Of a stretch of 64,000 nt of DNA, positions 22,321 to 33,849 are shown in pieces. A model generated the notes under the pieces. The model saw nothing but the letters and a program-made list of their open reading frames with translations. It did no database searches and was not told the DNA's origin. This DNA is from Certhia americana (taxonomy: Eukaryota > Chordata > Aves > Passeriformes > Certhiidae). Each line of letters begins with the position of its first letter. Within the stretch, counting starts at the first letter, position 1. The stretch is taken from the NCBI GenBank assembly GCA_018697195.1, contig JAGMWU010000063.1, forward strand, positions 113,820 through 177,819, read 5' to 3'. The position numbers and the translations under genes are program-made.

Positions 22321-25199
22321 AAACCAAATGCATAGACTAGTGCAGGATCTAAGAGCAATAAATGAAATAACTAAAGACATTTATCCAGTGGTTGCCAATC
22401 CATATACATTGTTATTGTCTGTAAGAGAAAATTATAAGTGGTTTACTGGAATTGATTTAAATGATACCTTTTTCTGCATTCCCTTTGACAAAGAAAGTAG
22501 GAAACTGTTTGCCTTTTGAGTGGGAGAACCCAGGTATTGGAAGAAAAATTTAACTCACCTGGACCCAACTTCCACAAGGATTCAAGAATAGTCCTACCCT
22601 ATTTGGAAACCAACTAGCAAAGGAGCTGAAGACCTGGACTAAAAATGGGCAAGTACCAAAAAATGAATACCTGTTGTTACAGTATGTTGATGATACACTG
22701 ATAGCTACAGAAGAAAAGACAACCTGTGTAAAAGTAACAGTTGAAATCTTAAATTCACTGGGAATGGAAGGCTGTGAAGTGTCTACAGAGAAAGCACAAA
22801 TTGCCCAGCAGACTGTGATTTACCTGGGATGTGAAATCTCACAAGGGCAGCAAGAACTTGTTACTAACCGTATCCGAGCTATTTGTGCTATTCCATAACC
22901 CCAGAATTTACATGAGCTGCGAGTTTTTCTCAGAATGATAGGGTGGTGCCGCCTGTGGATCATGGACTATGGACTAATTGCAAAACCCCTGTATGAAGCC
23001 CAGAAGACACAACCATTTACCTGGGGCAGACCACAGAAGTAAGCCTTCCTCAAATTAAAGGAGGCATTGACAACTGCCCCTGCGTTAGGATTACCTGATT
23101 TGTCTAAAGACTTTCAACTGTTTGTACATGAAAGGCAATGCCTAGCACTGGGAGTGCTGACCCAACGCCTGGGAAGCTGGAAAAGGCCGGTAGGCTGCTT
23201 TTCCAAACAGCTTGACAATGTTAGTGCTGGATGGCCTTCGTGTCTATAGGCAGTTGCAGCCACCATGATGCTGATACAGGAAGCCAGAAAACTGACGAAG
23301 GGTAGACACATAGATGTCTATGAACCACACATGGTAACTACTGTTTTAGAACAAAAGGGGGGAAATTGACTATCCCCAAGCCAGATGATGAAATTCCAGG
23401 TAGTCCTAACAGAGCAGGATGATGTAACATTAAAGACAACTAACCTTTTGAATCCAGCCTTGTTCCTAGGTACCACAACTGAAGAAGGCTCATTAGATCA
23501 TCACTGTGTAGAAGTAATAGAACACACCTATTCAGCTAGAGGAAACCTGAAAGACGTTCCATTAGAACAATTGGACTGGGAGTTATTCACAGATGGAAAC
23601 AGCTTTATGGAGAATGGGACCAGATATGCTGGATATGCAGTAACAACAATAAATACAGTGGTAAAGGCAAAAGCCTTACCACCAAACACATCTGCCCAAG
23701 GGGCAGAACTAGTTGCCCTAACCAGAGCACTAGAATTGAGTGAAGGAAAGAAGGTAAATATGTGGAGTGATTCAAAATATGCTTTTGGAGGGGTGCACAT
23801 CCATGGGGCACTGTGGAAGGAAAGAAGACTGCTGTCTTCTCAAGGTACACATATCAAACATCAGGATGTAGTCCTGCAATTAATAAAAGCAATACAAAAA
23901 CCTGAACAAGTAACAATTATGCATTGCAAGGCACAGCAATCAGGAAACTCCAAAATCTGTAAGGGAAATTGCAAAGCAGATCGGACAGCTAGGCATGCAG
24001 CTCAAAAAGTGCAAATTGAAATGTCATTAATACCTTCAAAAAACAATATATCTCACTTCAATTTGCCTCCAAAACTGGACTATTCAACAGAAGACGAAAA
24101 GTTAGGGTATTCTTTAAGTGCACAAAAGAATTCAGAAAGGTGGTATATCACAGCACTGGGACAAATGATAATGAGAGAAATTTTACAAATTAAACATAAT
24201 GAATTTTATTGGGGTGAAGAGGCATTGGTGAAAATGCTAAAACGAAATCTAATCTCATTACGGATGTTAACAATGGCAAAATCGGTAATATCCAAGTGTG
24301 AAATCTTCTTAAAGAACAACCCAGTAGCTAGACAACAGGTGCAATTAGGAAGGATTCAGATAGGAATAGAACCAGGACATTATTGGTCAGTAGACTTTGT
24401 AGAATTGCCAAGGATCTGAGGGTACAAATATCTGTTAGTAGGGGTTGATACATTCTCTGGATGGCCAAAAGGTCTTCCCTGTCGCACAAACCAGGTAAAG
24501 GAAACAGTTAAATGGTTACTACAAGAAATCATTCCAAGATGTGGGATGTCTCTAGGAATATCATCAAACAGGGGCCCACATTTTATAGCCACAGTAGTGA
24601 AAGAAGTGAGTAGGTTGCTCGGAATAGCCTGCGACCTACATACACCATAGAGACCCCAATCAAGTAGATAAGTAGAAAGGATGAATCAGACAATAAAAGG
24701 GCAAATTAGCAAAATATGTCAAGAAGCTAAATTGCAGTGGCCACAGGCTTTACCAGTAGCATTGCTGAGAATCCAGATAAAACCTAGGAGTGGGATGTCC
24801 GTGAGTCCTTATGAGATACTGTATGGGAAACCATATGAATCTCCTGAACCAAACCCAAGTGTACATATTACAGGAAAGCAAGAGGTGTATAACTATGTTT
24901 TGTCTCTTGGGAAAACCCTAGATTGGCTTTGGAGTGCCCTCCTGTGGAATAGACCGCTGGGTCTTGAAAATCCGGTACACGTCATCCATCCAGGAGACAC
25001 GGTGTATATTAAAACCTGGAACGAGGAGCCACTGAAAGAAAGGTGGATGGGACCCTACCAGGTATTGCTGACCACCTTCACAGCAGTCAAAGTAGCTGAA
25101 GTGGATCCCTGGATACATTACACCAGAGTGAAGAAAGTTCCTGAACTGTGGACTGCACAGGGTGATGGGCCAATGAAGTTACAGATAAGACATGTTTAA
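22321..25199 (+). pseudogene. pol: Pol (RT, RNase H, integrase) of outer provirus, 3' part
   Basis: This resumes the RT exactly where 13753 left off (RLVQDLRAINEITKDIYPVV). RT contains LLQYVDDTLIATEEKTTC (22674 on). RNase H is open from 23385 with LFTDGNSFMENGTRYAGYAV. The same frame runs into the integrase N-terminus until a stop at about 24418 (VELPRI-stop). In the integrase core the second catalytic region reads GISSNRGPHF, with Asn where related integrases have Asp. Stops follow near 24649 and 24669, then the C-terminal domain is open from 24681 to 25199 with [12 protein letters not shown]. The outer env start overlaps its end by a few bases. Confidence 0.88.
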
Positions 25200-26985
25200 C
25201 TGTTTCAAAGTGTTCGGGTTATCAGTAATTGAGACAATGCTCATTTTATGGTTATTAGTGTCATCAGCAGGAATCAATGTTACTTTGGGATGTGAAATGC
25301 AACAGGATCAGCTAACAGCTCTTCATTCTAGAATGAAGAGAGATGTGCAAACAGAAACACAGGTGATAAAGGTTTCCAATGCAGTTCAAGCAGAAAATGA
25401 TTGGATTAATCAAAGACTTTTCCAAAATGCAAAACACTGGTAGAATAACTGCCTGTCTGCCAATACCAAAAGCCGCAAGAAACCCTATTAGTTGGGGAAT
25501 CATAACATCAGATTTACCCGAGATACAAAAGACCAAAACAATTGCATGTAAACAGGTACCAGAGTAGAGACAAGTAATCAAAGAGACCTGGAAAGTAATA
25601 GGAGAATGGATGAAACCTATGAGAAAACAAGATTGTATTGCAAATCATGGCAAAATAGGGGAATTCATAAAGTTGTCACTATTGAATCATGACAAAAAAT
25701 ATAGGAATTCTTCTTGCTAAAATATTAAAAGGTTAGAGAAAACGTTTCAGATACCATTCTTGTATGGAAGTGTGAAGAAAAAGATTGGAAAGATTGAACT
25801 GAGAACTGGAACAGCACATGGTCAATGAGTATGCTCCAAAAATTCCAATACATGGCAGACACCCCCTGGTGCATTAAATGGGAGGGTTCCTAAAATGGGA
25901 CAGACCCAGGAGTAACTAATACTGCCACTAGCAGTAGATTAGAGGAAAATGAAGTAAATTGGTGGACATGCAATAAGATTTATAATTGCACCTCTGATGA
26001 TATAGAAATAAAACAAATGCCACCACTGGCAGTAGCTTTATGAATTGGTTGTCCCTGTGAAGGAGTCAAACACAAACAAGGTAAACTGAATTATAGAGTA
26101 GTAATAGGGTGTAGTAGAAGTACAGTTCAGAGTCCAGGACAATTTGTATGGGCCTTAAGTGATGGCACTTGGACTATCCATCTGCCTGTAGACGGGAAAG
26201 TAAAGGAAATCACTTTAGGCCTCCCCACTTTATGCCCAATTTGGAAGAAATACCCATTTAAGGGAAACCATGAACTTCTACAAATAAAAACAAGAGGAGA
26301 AGTTCAGGAAAATGAAAATCAGGATGAGGAAACTTGGCAAGAACCCTCTAGTGGAGTAAAATTTGGATGGGTCCTGGAATCCTTGTTCGGTCCCATAGCA
26401 AATTATCAAAATAAAGAAATGCTGTACAAACTTACAGGTCAGGTGGAAAGATTGTCAAGAGTCACCAGGGAAGGGTTTAAAAATTGAATGTGCAATTACA
26501 AGCCACAACAAAAATGACCCTACAAAATAGATTAGCGTTAGATATGCTACTCCTAAAGGAACATGGAGTGTGTGGATATTTAAAAGAACAAATAGATCAT
26601 TGCTGCATTCACATACTGAACACAACTGCAGATGTAGAACATGACATTAGTCAATTAAAGCATACTTGCTTTAATATGAAGCACAGGAAGAACAAAAAGA
26701 TTTAACTACAACTTGGATAGATAAATTTTTTAAAGGGTTCTGATGGAATGTAAGTTCATGGATTAAATCTGTCATTGAGATTTTGATAATCCTGCTGATC
26801 ATGTTTTTAGGAATTTGTTTAATTTATGCTATTCTGAAAAGAGAAATACAGAAAAGAGCATCCTGGAATCAGAAGATAATAAAAGCATTGACCCAAGACA
26901 GAAACCCACATCCATCATCCTCACATCCTCCGGCTCAAGATAACGCTTATAACAACTGTGGATTTGAAGAGGATCATCAAGTCTA
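25192..26985 (+). pseudogene. env: Env of outer provirus
   Basis: A signal-peptide-like start is at 25192 ([20 protein letters not shown]), overlapping the end of pol. The first 83 codons are open, then stops are frequent (25441, 25566 and others). A later open run (about 26043-26483) covers the SU C-terminus. TM reads in another frame from 26484 with NRLALDMLLLKEHGVCGYL, and the membrane anchor IILLIMFLGICLIYAI is at about 26783-26830. The two proviruses share this Env type. A polypurine tract (27040-27050) and 3' LTR follow. Confidence 0.85.
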
Positions 26986-27053
26986 AAAACTGTATCGAGT
27001 GAAAGCATTGTGCTTATTATAGTAACGTGAAATACTTTCAAAGGGGGGAATAA

Positions 27054-27355
27054 TGTTAGTATAAGGTTAAAAAGTTCTGAGTTGAAAATGTTCTGAAAAT
27101 AGTGGAAAAAGTCATATGTAAATCCAAGGGAGGTAGGAAAGGAATGTTATGCATTGTTTTTGGTAGGCCAAAATATGAGTATGATTAATATTGCTTAAAC
27201 AAATGTAGTTATACAATTGAATAATATAGATACATGCATTTTGAACAAGGCCGACAGAACTAGATTTGTGTTTGTCCCCCTAGCATCCTGGCCGCCATTA
27301 ATAAAAGCACCTTGCATGTAATCCTTCTGTGATTATGTGTGTCTGTAGGCTAACA
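27054..27355 (+). repeat. 3' LTR of outer provirus
   Basis: It starts TGTTAGTATAAGG and ends GGCTAACA, preceded by polypurine tract aaaggggggaa (27040-27050) and followed by target duplication GTCTGA. It keeps the polyadenylation signal attaataaaagc (27296-27307) that the 5' LTR has lost. Confidence 0.9.
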
Positions 27356-27439
27356 GTCTGAATATGGAGCCTGGGCTAATTCACAGTCCATCCCATCCGA
27401 TTCAGTCCCCACATCTGCCCCTTGTCTTTGAATTGCAAA

Positions 27440-28700
27440 TACATTTGGGAGAGAGTTTTGAAAAACCCTTCACATATAACTAAAGAAACAAGGTATAAAC
27501 ATAAACACAATAACAACTACTATAAAATTTAGTAAACTAATTTTGATTAGAGTCCATCTGGAAAAGTCCCAATTTTTGAATAGTCCATAGAACCAGTCGC
27601 TGTCATCTTCTAGTTGCAGTTTCTTGATTCCTTCTTTGAGAATCTGTATGCTACCATGAATGGATTCGCAGTGATCAGAAAGATTCATACAGTACATACT
27701 TTCAAATTCTTGACAATTATGAAAATGTGCTAAGAGTAGAAAGTCTATTGCAGCTCTATTTTGCAAGGTGGCGTGTCTGATGTTATCTACGTCTGACAGC
27801 CAGCCACTTAATGCAAGGGAGGTGGGATTGGTTTGCTTACTTAGGAGGCACCCAAGATGGTCTAATTGTCTTAAGGCTTTTGCTGCTGCTATCCAAGGAA
27901 GTAAAAGGGAAGCAGATATCCTTTTATTTTTGCTCCAAAATGTGACTTCATCATTGGAACTAAATTCAAAATAGTGTAAAGATCTTTTTGTTCTGTTTTT
28001 TCAGCTATGAATCATTTTTATGTTGGCTGCCATCAAAGTAAGTCTTCCCAAGCTACATGGCCAACCTTTAATGTGTGATGGTATGCCAGGCTATACTCTG
28101 TCCCTGCAAATAAGAAACACACCCTGTGGTAACTGTAGTGGGTGATTACTGGACCAAGAAATGATAGAGGAGGTGTAATTACACCATCAGCTTTGATTTT
28201 TATAAGCTGGGTGGTATGGGGAAACATCCTTTTCAATAATTTCCCTTTCCTCTATGATTGTGGGGTTTTCAACTTTTTCCCACCTTCGTTGATAAAGAAA
28301 CATTACACAATAATCCATTTTTACAGAGACAAGAATTTCTAATTCTTGGGGTTTGAGTGGTGCATGAGGGAGCTTTTGGGTCCAGTAATCCCAGGTATCA
28401 ACATGGTTGTGTTTCCATATGCTATTAGGATCATTATTTTACATACCATGAGTGGCATTGTTTATTATTGGCCATACATCTGTAGGTAGCCCTACTAAAC
28501 AGGTAGAAAAGGGATCATCAGGGCTAGCAACAGATAAGCACCGGGTATATCTTGTTTTATGGCTTTTGCTAAAGTTACCCATAAATTTTGTTTTGGCTGT
28601 GGGACTATCCAAAACTCTGTAAGGAAAATGGGGTTGATTAAGATGGCAATAGCGAGTAGGAATCTCTTGGGAGTAATTTTAATGGGGTGACCTATGGAGA
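27440..28700 (-). pseudogene. env: Env of minus-strand beta-like element
   Basis: The TM end is readable at 27766-27470: QNRAAIDFLLLAHFHNCQEF, then a Cys-containing MYCMNLSDHCESIHGSI, then a membrane anchor (ISLLNFIVVVIVFMFIPCFF). The same arrangement, with ASDFLLLAQCHGC and MYCLNLSDHSVNIH, is found at 39162-39647, so both are one Env lineage. SU remnants read at 28236-28033. Stops and frameshifts elsewhere leave no long frame. The outer gamma-like provirus ends only 80 bp away, so it appears to have inserted into or beside the 3' end of this element. Confidence 0.75.
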
Positions 28701-29438
28701 TGCTAAGAAAAATAGGGAAATATATTTTGCAGCGGGTAGGAGGTAGCTCTCAGGGCATTTTTTCTTCAGGTTGCTCTTGTGGTTTCTCTTGTGAAGTGTC
28801 TAGGTGTTCCTGTAGAGGCTCCAGGTACAGTTTAATGGTTTTTGCTGGAACCCACCGAGGTCCTTTGCCTGTCAAGACACAAGCGTATCCCCTCCCCCAG
28901 GTAATTAAAGAAAAGGGTCCCATGGTTTGGCCTGTTTCTAGATCCTTAATTAGAACTGGTAGTCTCTGTCTTAACTGAGCTTGTTTAGAGTTTGAAAAAT
29001 GTCTAATGATTGGTGGGTTAGGCTCCATGAATGAGTTGTTCAAAAATTTGAAAACATATATAGTCTTACTGAGCCTTTCTACAGTAGACAGGGTTCCTAC
29101 TCTACCTTTCTGTTGTTCTAAAATTTGTTTGAGAGACCTATATGCCTTTTCAACAATTGCTTGTCCTGTGGAGGAGTGAGGAATGTCTGTATTATGATTT
29201 ATTCCCCACTTATTAAAAAATTGTCATGATTTGTGAGATGCGTAGGCTGGGTCATAAATTGTTTTTATTTCTTGTGGAATGCCAAGTGTTGCAAACGCCT
29301 GGAGAAAGTGTTTGATGGCATCTTTGTCTGCCTTGCCTATATGTGCAGAGGCAAAGATTGCCCCTGAGAAGGTGTCAATTGATACATGCAAGTATTTGAA
29401 TCTACCAAAAGATTCATAATGGGTTATGGTTGACCATT

Positions 29439-30866
29439 TGTCTTGGTTTTTGGTTTGCCAATTTGAAATTTCCCAATCAAGAGCCAAGAAGGCTTAAGCT
29501 TAAAAGCAATAAAACTTTATTAACTATCACTAAAAGGAGAAAGAAAAAAAAAAACAAAAATCAGAATGAAATCTTCAGAACACTCCTCCTCCCTCCCCAC
29601 TCTTTCTTTTCTTTCCAACTGACAATGTACAGAAAACAACACCCAGAAATCTCAGTCAGTTTTCCACCTCTAAAATTGTCTTTCTGCAGTTCACTTAGGG
29701 AGGGAAGCACCTCTTGTTTGCTATGGAAATTCCCCCCACAAGAAAACAGTTCTCTCATGGTTTCAATCTCCATGAAGCAGCTGCCTGGAAAATCCACATC
29801 ATGAAGTCCCTCCCATGTGCATAATTCTTTACAGATGTGCCTCTTGGCCATATCGATGTATGGGTTTTTTTTTATTTTTGAAAGATAAACTGTTCAAAGC
29901 ACAGGTTCTCCTTATCTATTTTTAAGATCATCTTTATATCGGGGAACAGAGATTCTCTTCTTCTTGTCTTGGGGACAAAAAAAGTCGTTATGACATCATC
30001 TCTCTGTTCAAACTTCTCCGTGGCTTACTTTAACACTGCATTCCTTTGCTCAGGTCTACAATTTCAAATTCCCATCTCCCCATACTTCTCTATGGTTTAA
30101 AGGAAATATATCAATATCTTATAGTCAATCACCATAGCTTACAAGAGATTTTCAGCCTGAAAGCATCTCCCTGTACTCCTTCCATCTAGGACAATCACTC
30201 TGTCTTTGCTGACTTTAATATCTTCATGTTGGTCTCTCTACATGTCTTCCTTTTGTCCTTGTCTCTCATTTGGGGGAAAATGAGGCCTGGAGGTCTCTTT
30301 TGCACTGAGAGGGTTAACAGCAGGGCAGCAGCCAGGTTAAGGCAGTCACATGATGCACTGCAGCTGTGCTGGAGTTGGGCCAAGATTTCAAGGCCTGCTG
30401 CTGCCTTTAATTCCATCTGTGCTGAGAGAAGGAGGCTAGGATCTGTTTTTTCAGCCTGTTCAAGCCTTATCTGTAACACACCAGGGCTCATCGCTCCCCC
30501 TTTCCCTGCCTGGCAGCTACTGGGCCTGGCTCAGCCTCGCCCTCTGCTGTGTGGGCTCTCCTGGCTTAGCAGATCTCAGCAGCTGGCGACTGGATGGGCC
30601 AGCCTTCCACCCCTTGCTCCTCCTTCTCCCTTTTCCTGGCAAGGGGTGCCAGGGGAGGGTAAGGAGAAACTTGGCCCGGCCTGACCCGGCCATGGGAAGA
30701 AGCTGGGCTGGGCCTCCTACCTCTCCCACCACTGGAAATCAGAAGAGGCAGATTTCCAGAATCTCACCTAAAAATATGCTTTTCACAAAAGGCGTACCCA
30801 CCCTTTTCATTGGTTTAATCAGGTGTCAATATTACAAAATTGTCCAATCAGGGCTAAACCAGGACA
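29439..30866 (-). mobile_element. Type-1 LTR inside integrase (minus)
   Basis: Read on the minus strand it starts TGTCCTGGTTTAGCC and ends CCAAGACA, about 1428 bp, with aataaagttttattgc as its polyadenylation region (complement of 29505-29522). The centre is GC-rich (30480-30760). Integrase sequence reads NPRGLHSLEIWQSE before it and ITHYESFGRF after it, so it sits between the zinc-binding and core domains. Flanks are gtgaa and aatgg, giving no clear target duplication. Confidence 0.82.
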
Positions 30867-31343
30867 TTCACTTTGCCAGATTTCTAAACTGTGGAGCCCT
30901 CTGGGGTTTACTCCTGCTTTTGTGGATGGTAAGGCATACTTTTAGCAATCAGGGCATGTGTTAAGAATTGCTTTTGCTTGATCTTTAGTGATACTAAACA
31001 TGTGATGTAGGGCAGGAACATTCTGGTGAAAGAATGAGTGACTGAGTTTTGCCTGCTCAAAAATGCTAGGCAGTGTTGCCTGTGTTATCATGGCTAGTGT
31101 ATCAGCTTGCTTATTACCTTCTGTCAGAGGTCCGGACAGTGAGGTGTGAGAATGGATGTGCAAAACAAAGTAGGGGTGCTGTCTCTGAAAAAGAATAAGT
31201 AGATTTTTAAGCAACGAATATAACTGGTCATTAGCTACTGTTTTTAGAAATGAATTCTCTGCTCTTGTGATGATTCCTGCAACATAAGCTGAGTCAGTGA
31301 CCAAGTTAAAAGGACATGCAAATATAGAAAATGCTCTAACAAC

Positions 31344-31752
31344 TGCAGGTGGAAGGGACTTCTGAACACTGAACCAATATTATTACGCAGAAGCCATTTA
31401 TTATTTACATTACCACCCCAATTATATATTTCTAAGACTTTTGTCTACATTTTCACCCCTTACATAATTGGTTAGTTGATCCCTCTCACTCAAGCCCCAC
31501 GAGGGTCTCTGCAAAAGTGATTGGTTAAAGTCCAGGTGCTCCTTTATCGAGTGCTTTCATTCTTTGCCACCAGTTTCTCAGCATCTCCACTCTCGATTTA
31601 GCCGGACTGTTGTTTCAGCGGCCTTGAAGATTTCTCAGTCTAGCACTATTGTTTCAGCAACCTTGACGAATTCCAGGGGATCTGACAAACACACCTAAAG
31701 ATAATTTGTCTGTGGCACCCCTGGAACCAAGTTATTCAGACGCATTGCAACA
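31344..31752 (-). mobile_element. 409-bp solo LTR in RNase H
   Basis: It begins TGTTGCAATGCG and ends CCACCTGCA on the minus strand, flanked by a perfect 6-bp duplication AACAAC (31338-31343 and 31753-31758). The RNase H frame joins cleanly across it. It contains a polyadenylation-like aataataaatgg and two direct repeats of caaggYYgctgaaacaaYagt about 40 bp apart in U3. A 6-bp duplication fits an alpha- or beta-retroviral integrase. Confidence 0.88.
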
Positions 31753-33227
31753 AACAACTGTAGCTAGTTCCACTATCTGTGAAGATCCTTCTATTATTTG
31801 GACATCAGATTCCCATATGTGTGTTACAGGGTTTTGGCATGAAATGACCGATTTATGGGATTCCCTAAGCTATCTGTAAAGACAGTGAGTGCGTCTAATG
31901 GCACATCACTTCTTAGTGGCTTTGGGATTATGTTGAGGGCAGAACGCAGCACTTCGTGCTTAGGGCAATGAATTGAAAGTTGCCCAGTAAAATTTTCAAG
32001 AGCAATTGGCAAACATTCTGATTGCTGCAATAGCCAATCTAAGTGATCAGTAGTTGCAGGCAAGTACACAGTAGAGAAATCTTCCCAAGCAAGGGAAAGT
32101 AAACATGATCTAGCTCTGATAATAAGCTGAGCCATCATTTCTGAGCCCCGGCTGATGGGGCCGGAAAACCCATTCTAAAATTAACAGAGGATCAGATGCC
32201 TCAGGGTCCCACTGGAAAATTAAAGCATGGAGTTGAGGTCCCTTCCCCAAAATAGCTAGAAGGAATGGTAAACATGGATTAATCCTGTGTGCTTGATGGG
32301 TTTGAATGGTTTGGGATACTTTTTCCAAGGCATTCTTTACTTCGTCCCTCAATTGCCTAGGTGAATTTAACACAGAATCCCCCTTTAACAAAACAAACAG
32401 CGGACCCAAGTCCTCATTTGTATGTGTAAGAAAGTCCTGACCCAATTAATGGTTCCCAACAGTTTTTGTAAATCATGAAGTGTCTCTGGTCTCTCATTTA
32501 GTTGCAAAGGCTGGTGCTGTATAGTCTGAGAGAGGATTTTAAATCCCAGGTATTTCCAGGGTGGTGTCTGTTGTCTTTTCCTCTGCGATGGTGAATCCTG
32601 CCTCTTGGATAGCTGTAACAGTGGCTTTTAAAGCTGAATTTAGAAATGGATAATTTTCAGCTGCAACAAGTATATCGTCGATCTAATGGTAAATTGTAGA
32701 CTGTGGATGGTCTCTGTGGACAGGGTCCAAACTTTAGCTACAAACCATTGGAATATGGTTGGGGAATTCTTCATCCCTTGCAGTGGCTGCGTCCAGCGGT
32801 ACCTCTGAAGGGTTACCTGTCTGTTAATGCTAGGTACTGAGAAAGCAAATCAAGGTGCATCATGTGGATGGAGAGGAATGTCAAAAAAGCAGTGCTTTAA
32901 ATCAAGAACAGAAAATTTCCATTCTTTAGGAATCATAACAGGAGATGGTAGACCAGGCTGCAGTGTGCCCATATCCTCTATGACCTCACTGACCTTACAA
33001 AGGTCTTGTAGGCGCCGCCACTTATCACTGTTTCGGTTTTGAATTACAAAAACAGGTGTATTCCATGGGCTTGTGGTCGGTACTATGTGTCCTTTTTGTA
33101 ATTGTTCTTGCACTAGAGACTCAAGTGTGACAAGTTTTTTCTTTGGGGAGGGCCCATTGATTTAACCATACAGGTTTATCAGTTTTCCAGGTAAATTTAA
33201 GGGTATTGCGCTGCTCAATGGCCCCAG

Positions 33228-33848
33228 CTAAAAATTTGTCTCTAATCGCATCCCCCATTGGGACAGAATGTCTCTTCCCCACAGAATCACAGGGGCTCTT
33301 ACCACAAAGGGCTTTGTGTTGGCAATGCGACCTTCAGGTCCCATGAATTTGACCGGCTGCACACTCTTCAAGCTGGCACTGTTACCTCCAATTCCCGACA
33401 GTGTTCCTGGAGCTGGTGTGAGGGGCCACTCGGAAGGCCACTTGTACTGCGAAACGATAGTCACATCTGAACCTGTGTCAATGAGTCCTAACAGAACAAT
33501 CTTTTTGTTGTTAAGCTCCAGTGTGCAGGTGATCTGAAGCCAGTTGTGGCTTATCACCTGAGTCCACATTACCAAGGATTTTGGTGTGCTGCAATAGTCC
33601 TGTTTGGGAAGCAAAATTGCCTGAGCAATGATTAGTCCCTGAGGGATAAAACAAGGTGGGTCAGGAGATATAGCTAGCACAGTGATTTCTTGTTGAGATG
33701 TAACCAATAGCACAGAGTGCAATACAAAAAATCCTTCAGTCCTTGATCTACAATTCCCCAAAATTAACAGTTCACGAGGTAGGTCTTCAGGTCCAACCTG
33801 GCCTGTGGATATGGTATAAGCTATATCTGGGAAGGAAAAAGAGGTCAT
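33228..33848 (-). pseudogene. pro: Protease region of minus-strand beta-like element
   Basis: About 206 codons are open on the minus strand. The N-terminal half (ITVLAISPDPPCFIPQGLII) resembles the region between dUTPase and protease in beta-like elements. The C-terminal half has the aspartic-protease motif LLGLIDTGSDVTIVS with the catalytic DTG intact, then a flap-like GIGGN and the C-terminal ILWGRDILSQWG. It is the only uninterrupted domain of this element. It has no good upstream partner: the gag expected next is replaced by GC-rich sequence at 33850-34780. Confidence 0.8.
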
Positions 33849-33849
33849 A

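Larger units (their letters stand above)
10757..27355 (+). mobile_element. Gamma-like provirus (outer), split by a relative
   Basis: LTRs at 10757-11099 and 27054-27355 flank leader, gag, pro-pol and env in order on the plus strand. A perfect 6-bp direct repeat GTCTGA lies outside both ends (10751-10756 and 27356-27361). The element is interrupted in pol by the minus-strand provirus at 13754-22320; without that insert it is about 8 kb, a normal proviral length. All genes carry stops and frameshifts. Confidence 0.9.
28750..33230 (-). pseudogene. pol: Pol of minus-strand beta-like element, cut by two LTRs
   Basis: On the minus strand RT begins with [20 protein letters not shown] (about 33100), reaches [18 protein letters not shown], and at its YxDD site reads stop-I-D-D (complement of about 32672-32683), so the catalytic Tyr is lost. 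Connection continues at 32445-31824 into RNase H (ALTVFTDSLGNP). RNase H is split after IVELATVV by the 409-bp LTR at 31344-31752 and resumes with VVRAF and VTDSAYVAGI (31304). The integrase zinc-binding end CPDC is at 30942. The type-1 LTR follows, then the core from 29438 with HVSIDTFSGAIF. Its second catalytic stretch reads IYDPAYA instead of the usual Asp-Asn-Gly. HSSTGQAIVEKA and the C-terminal WGRGYACVLTGKGPRWVP end at 28750. Confidence 0.85.

Noticed and set aside
28694..28978. Plus-strand frame with CSCGFSC-type cysteines
   Set aside because: It is the shadow of the integrase C-terminus on the minus strand, which has clear family motifs.
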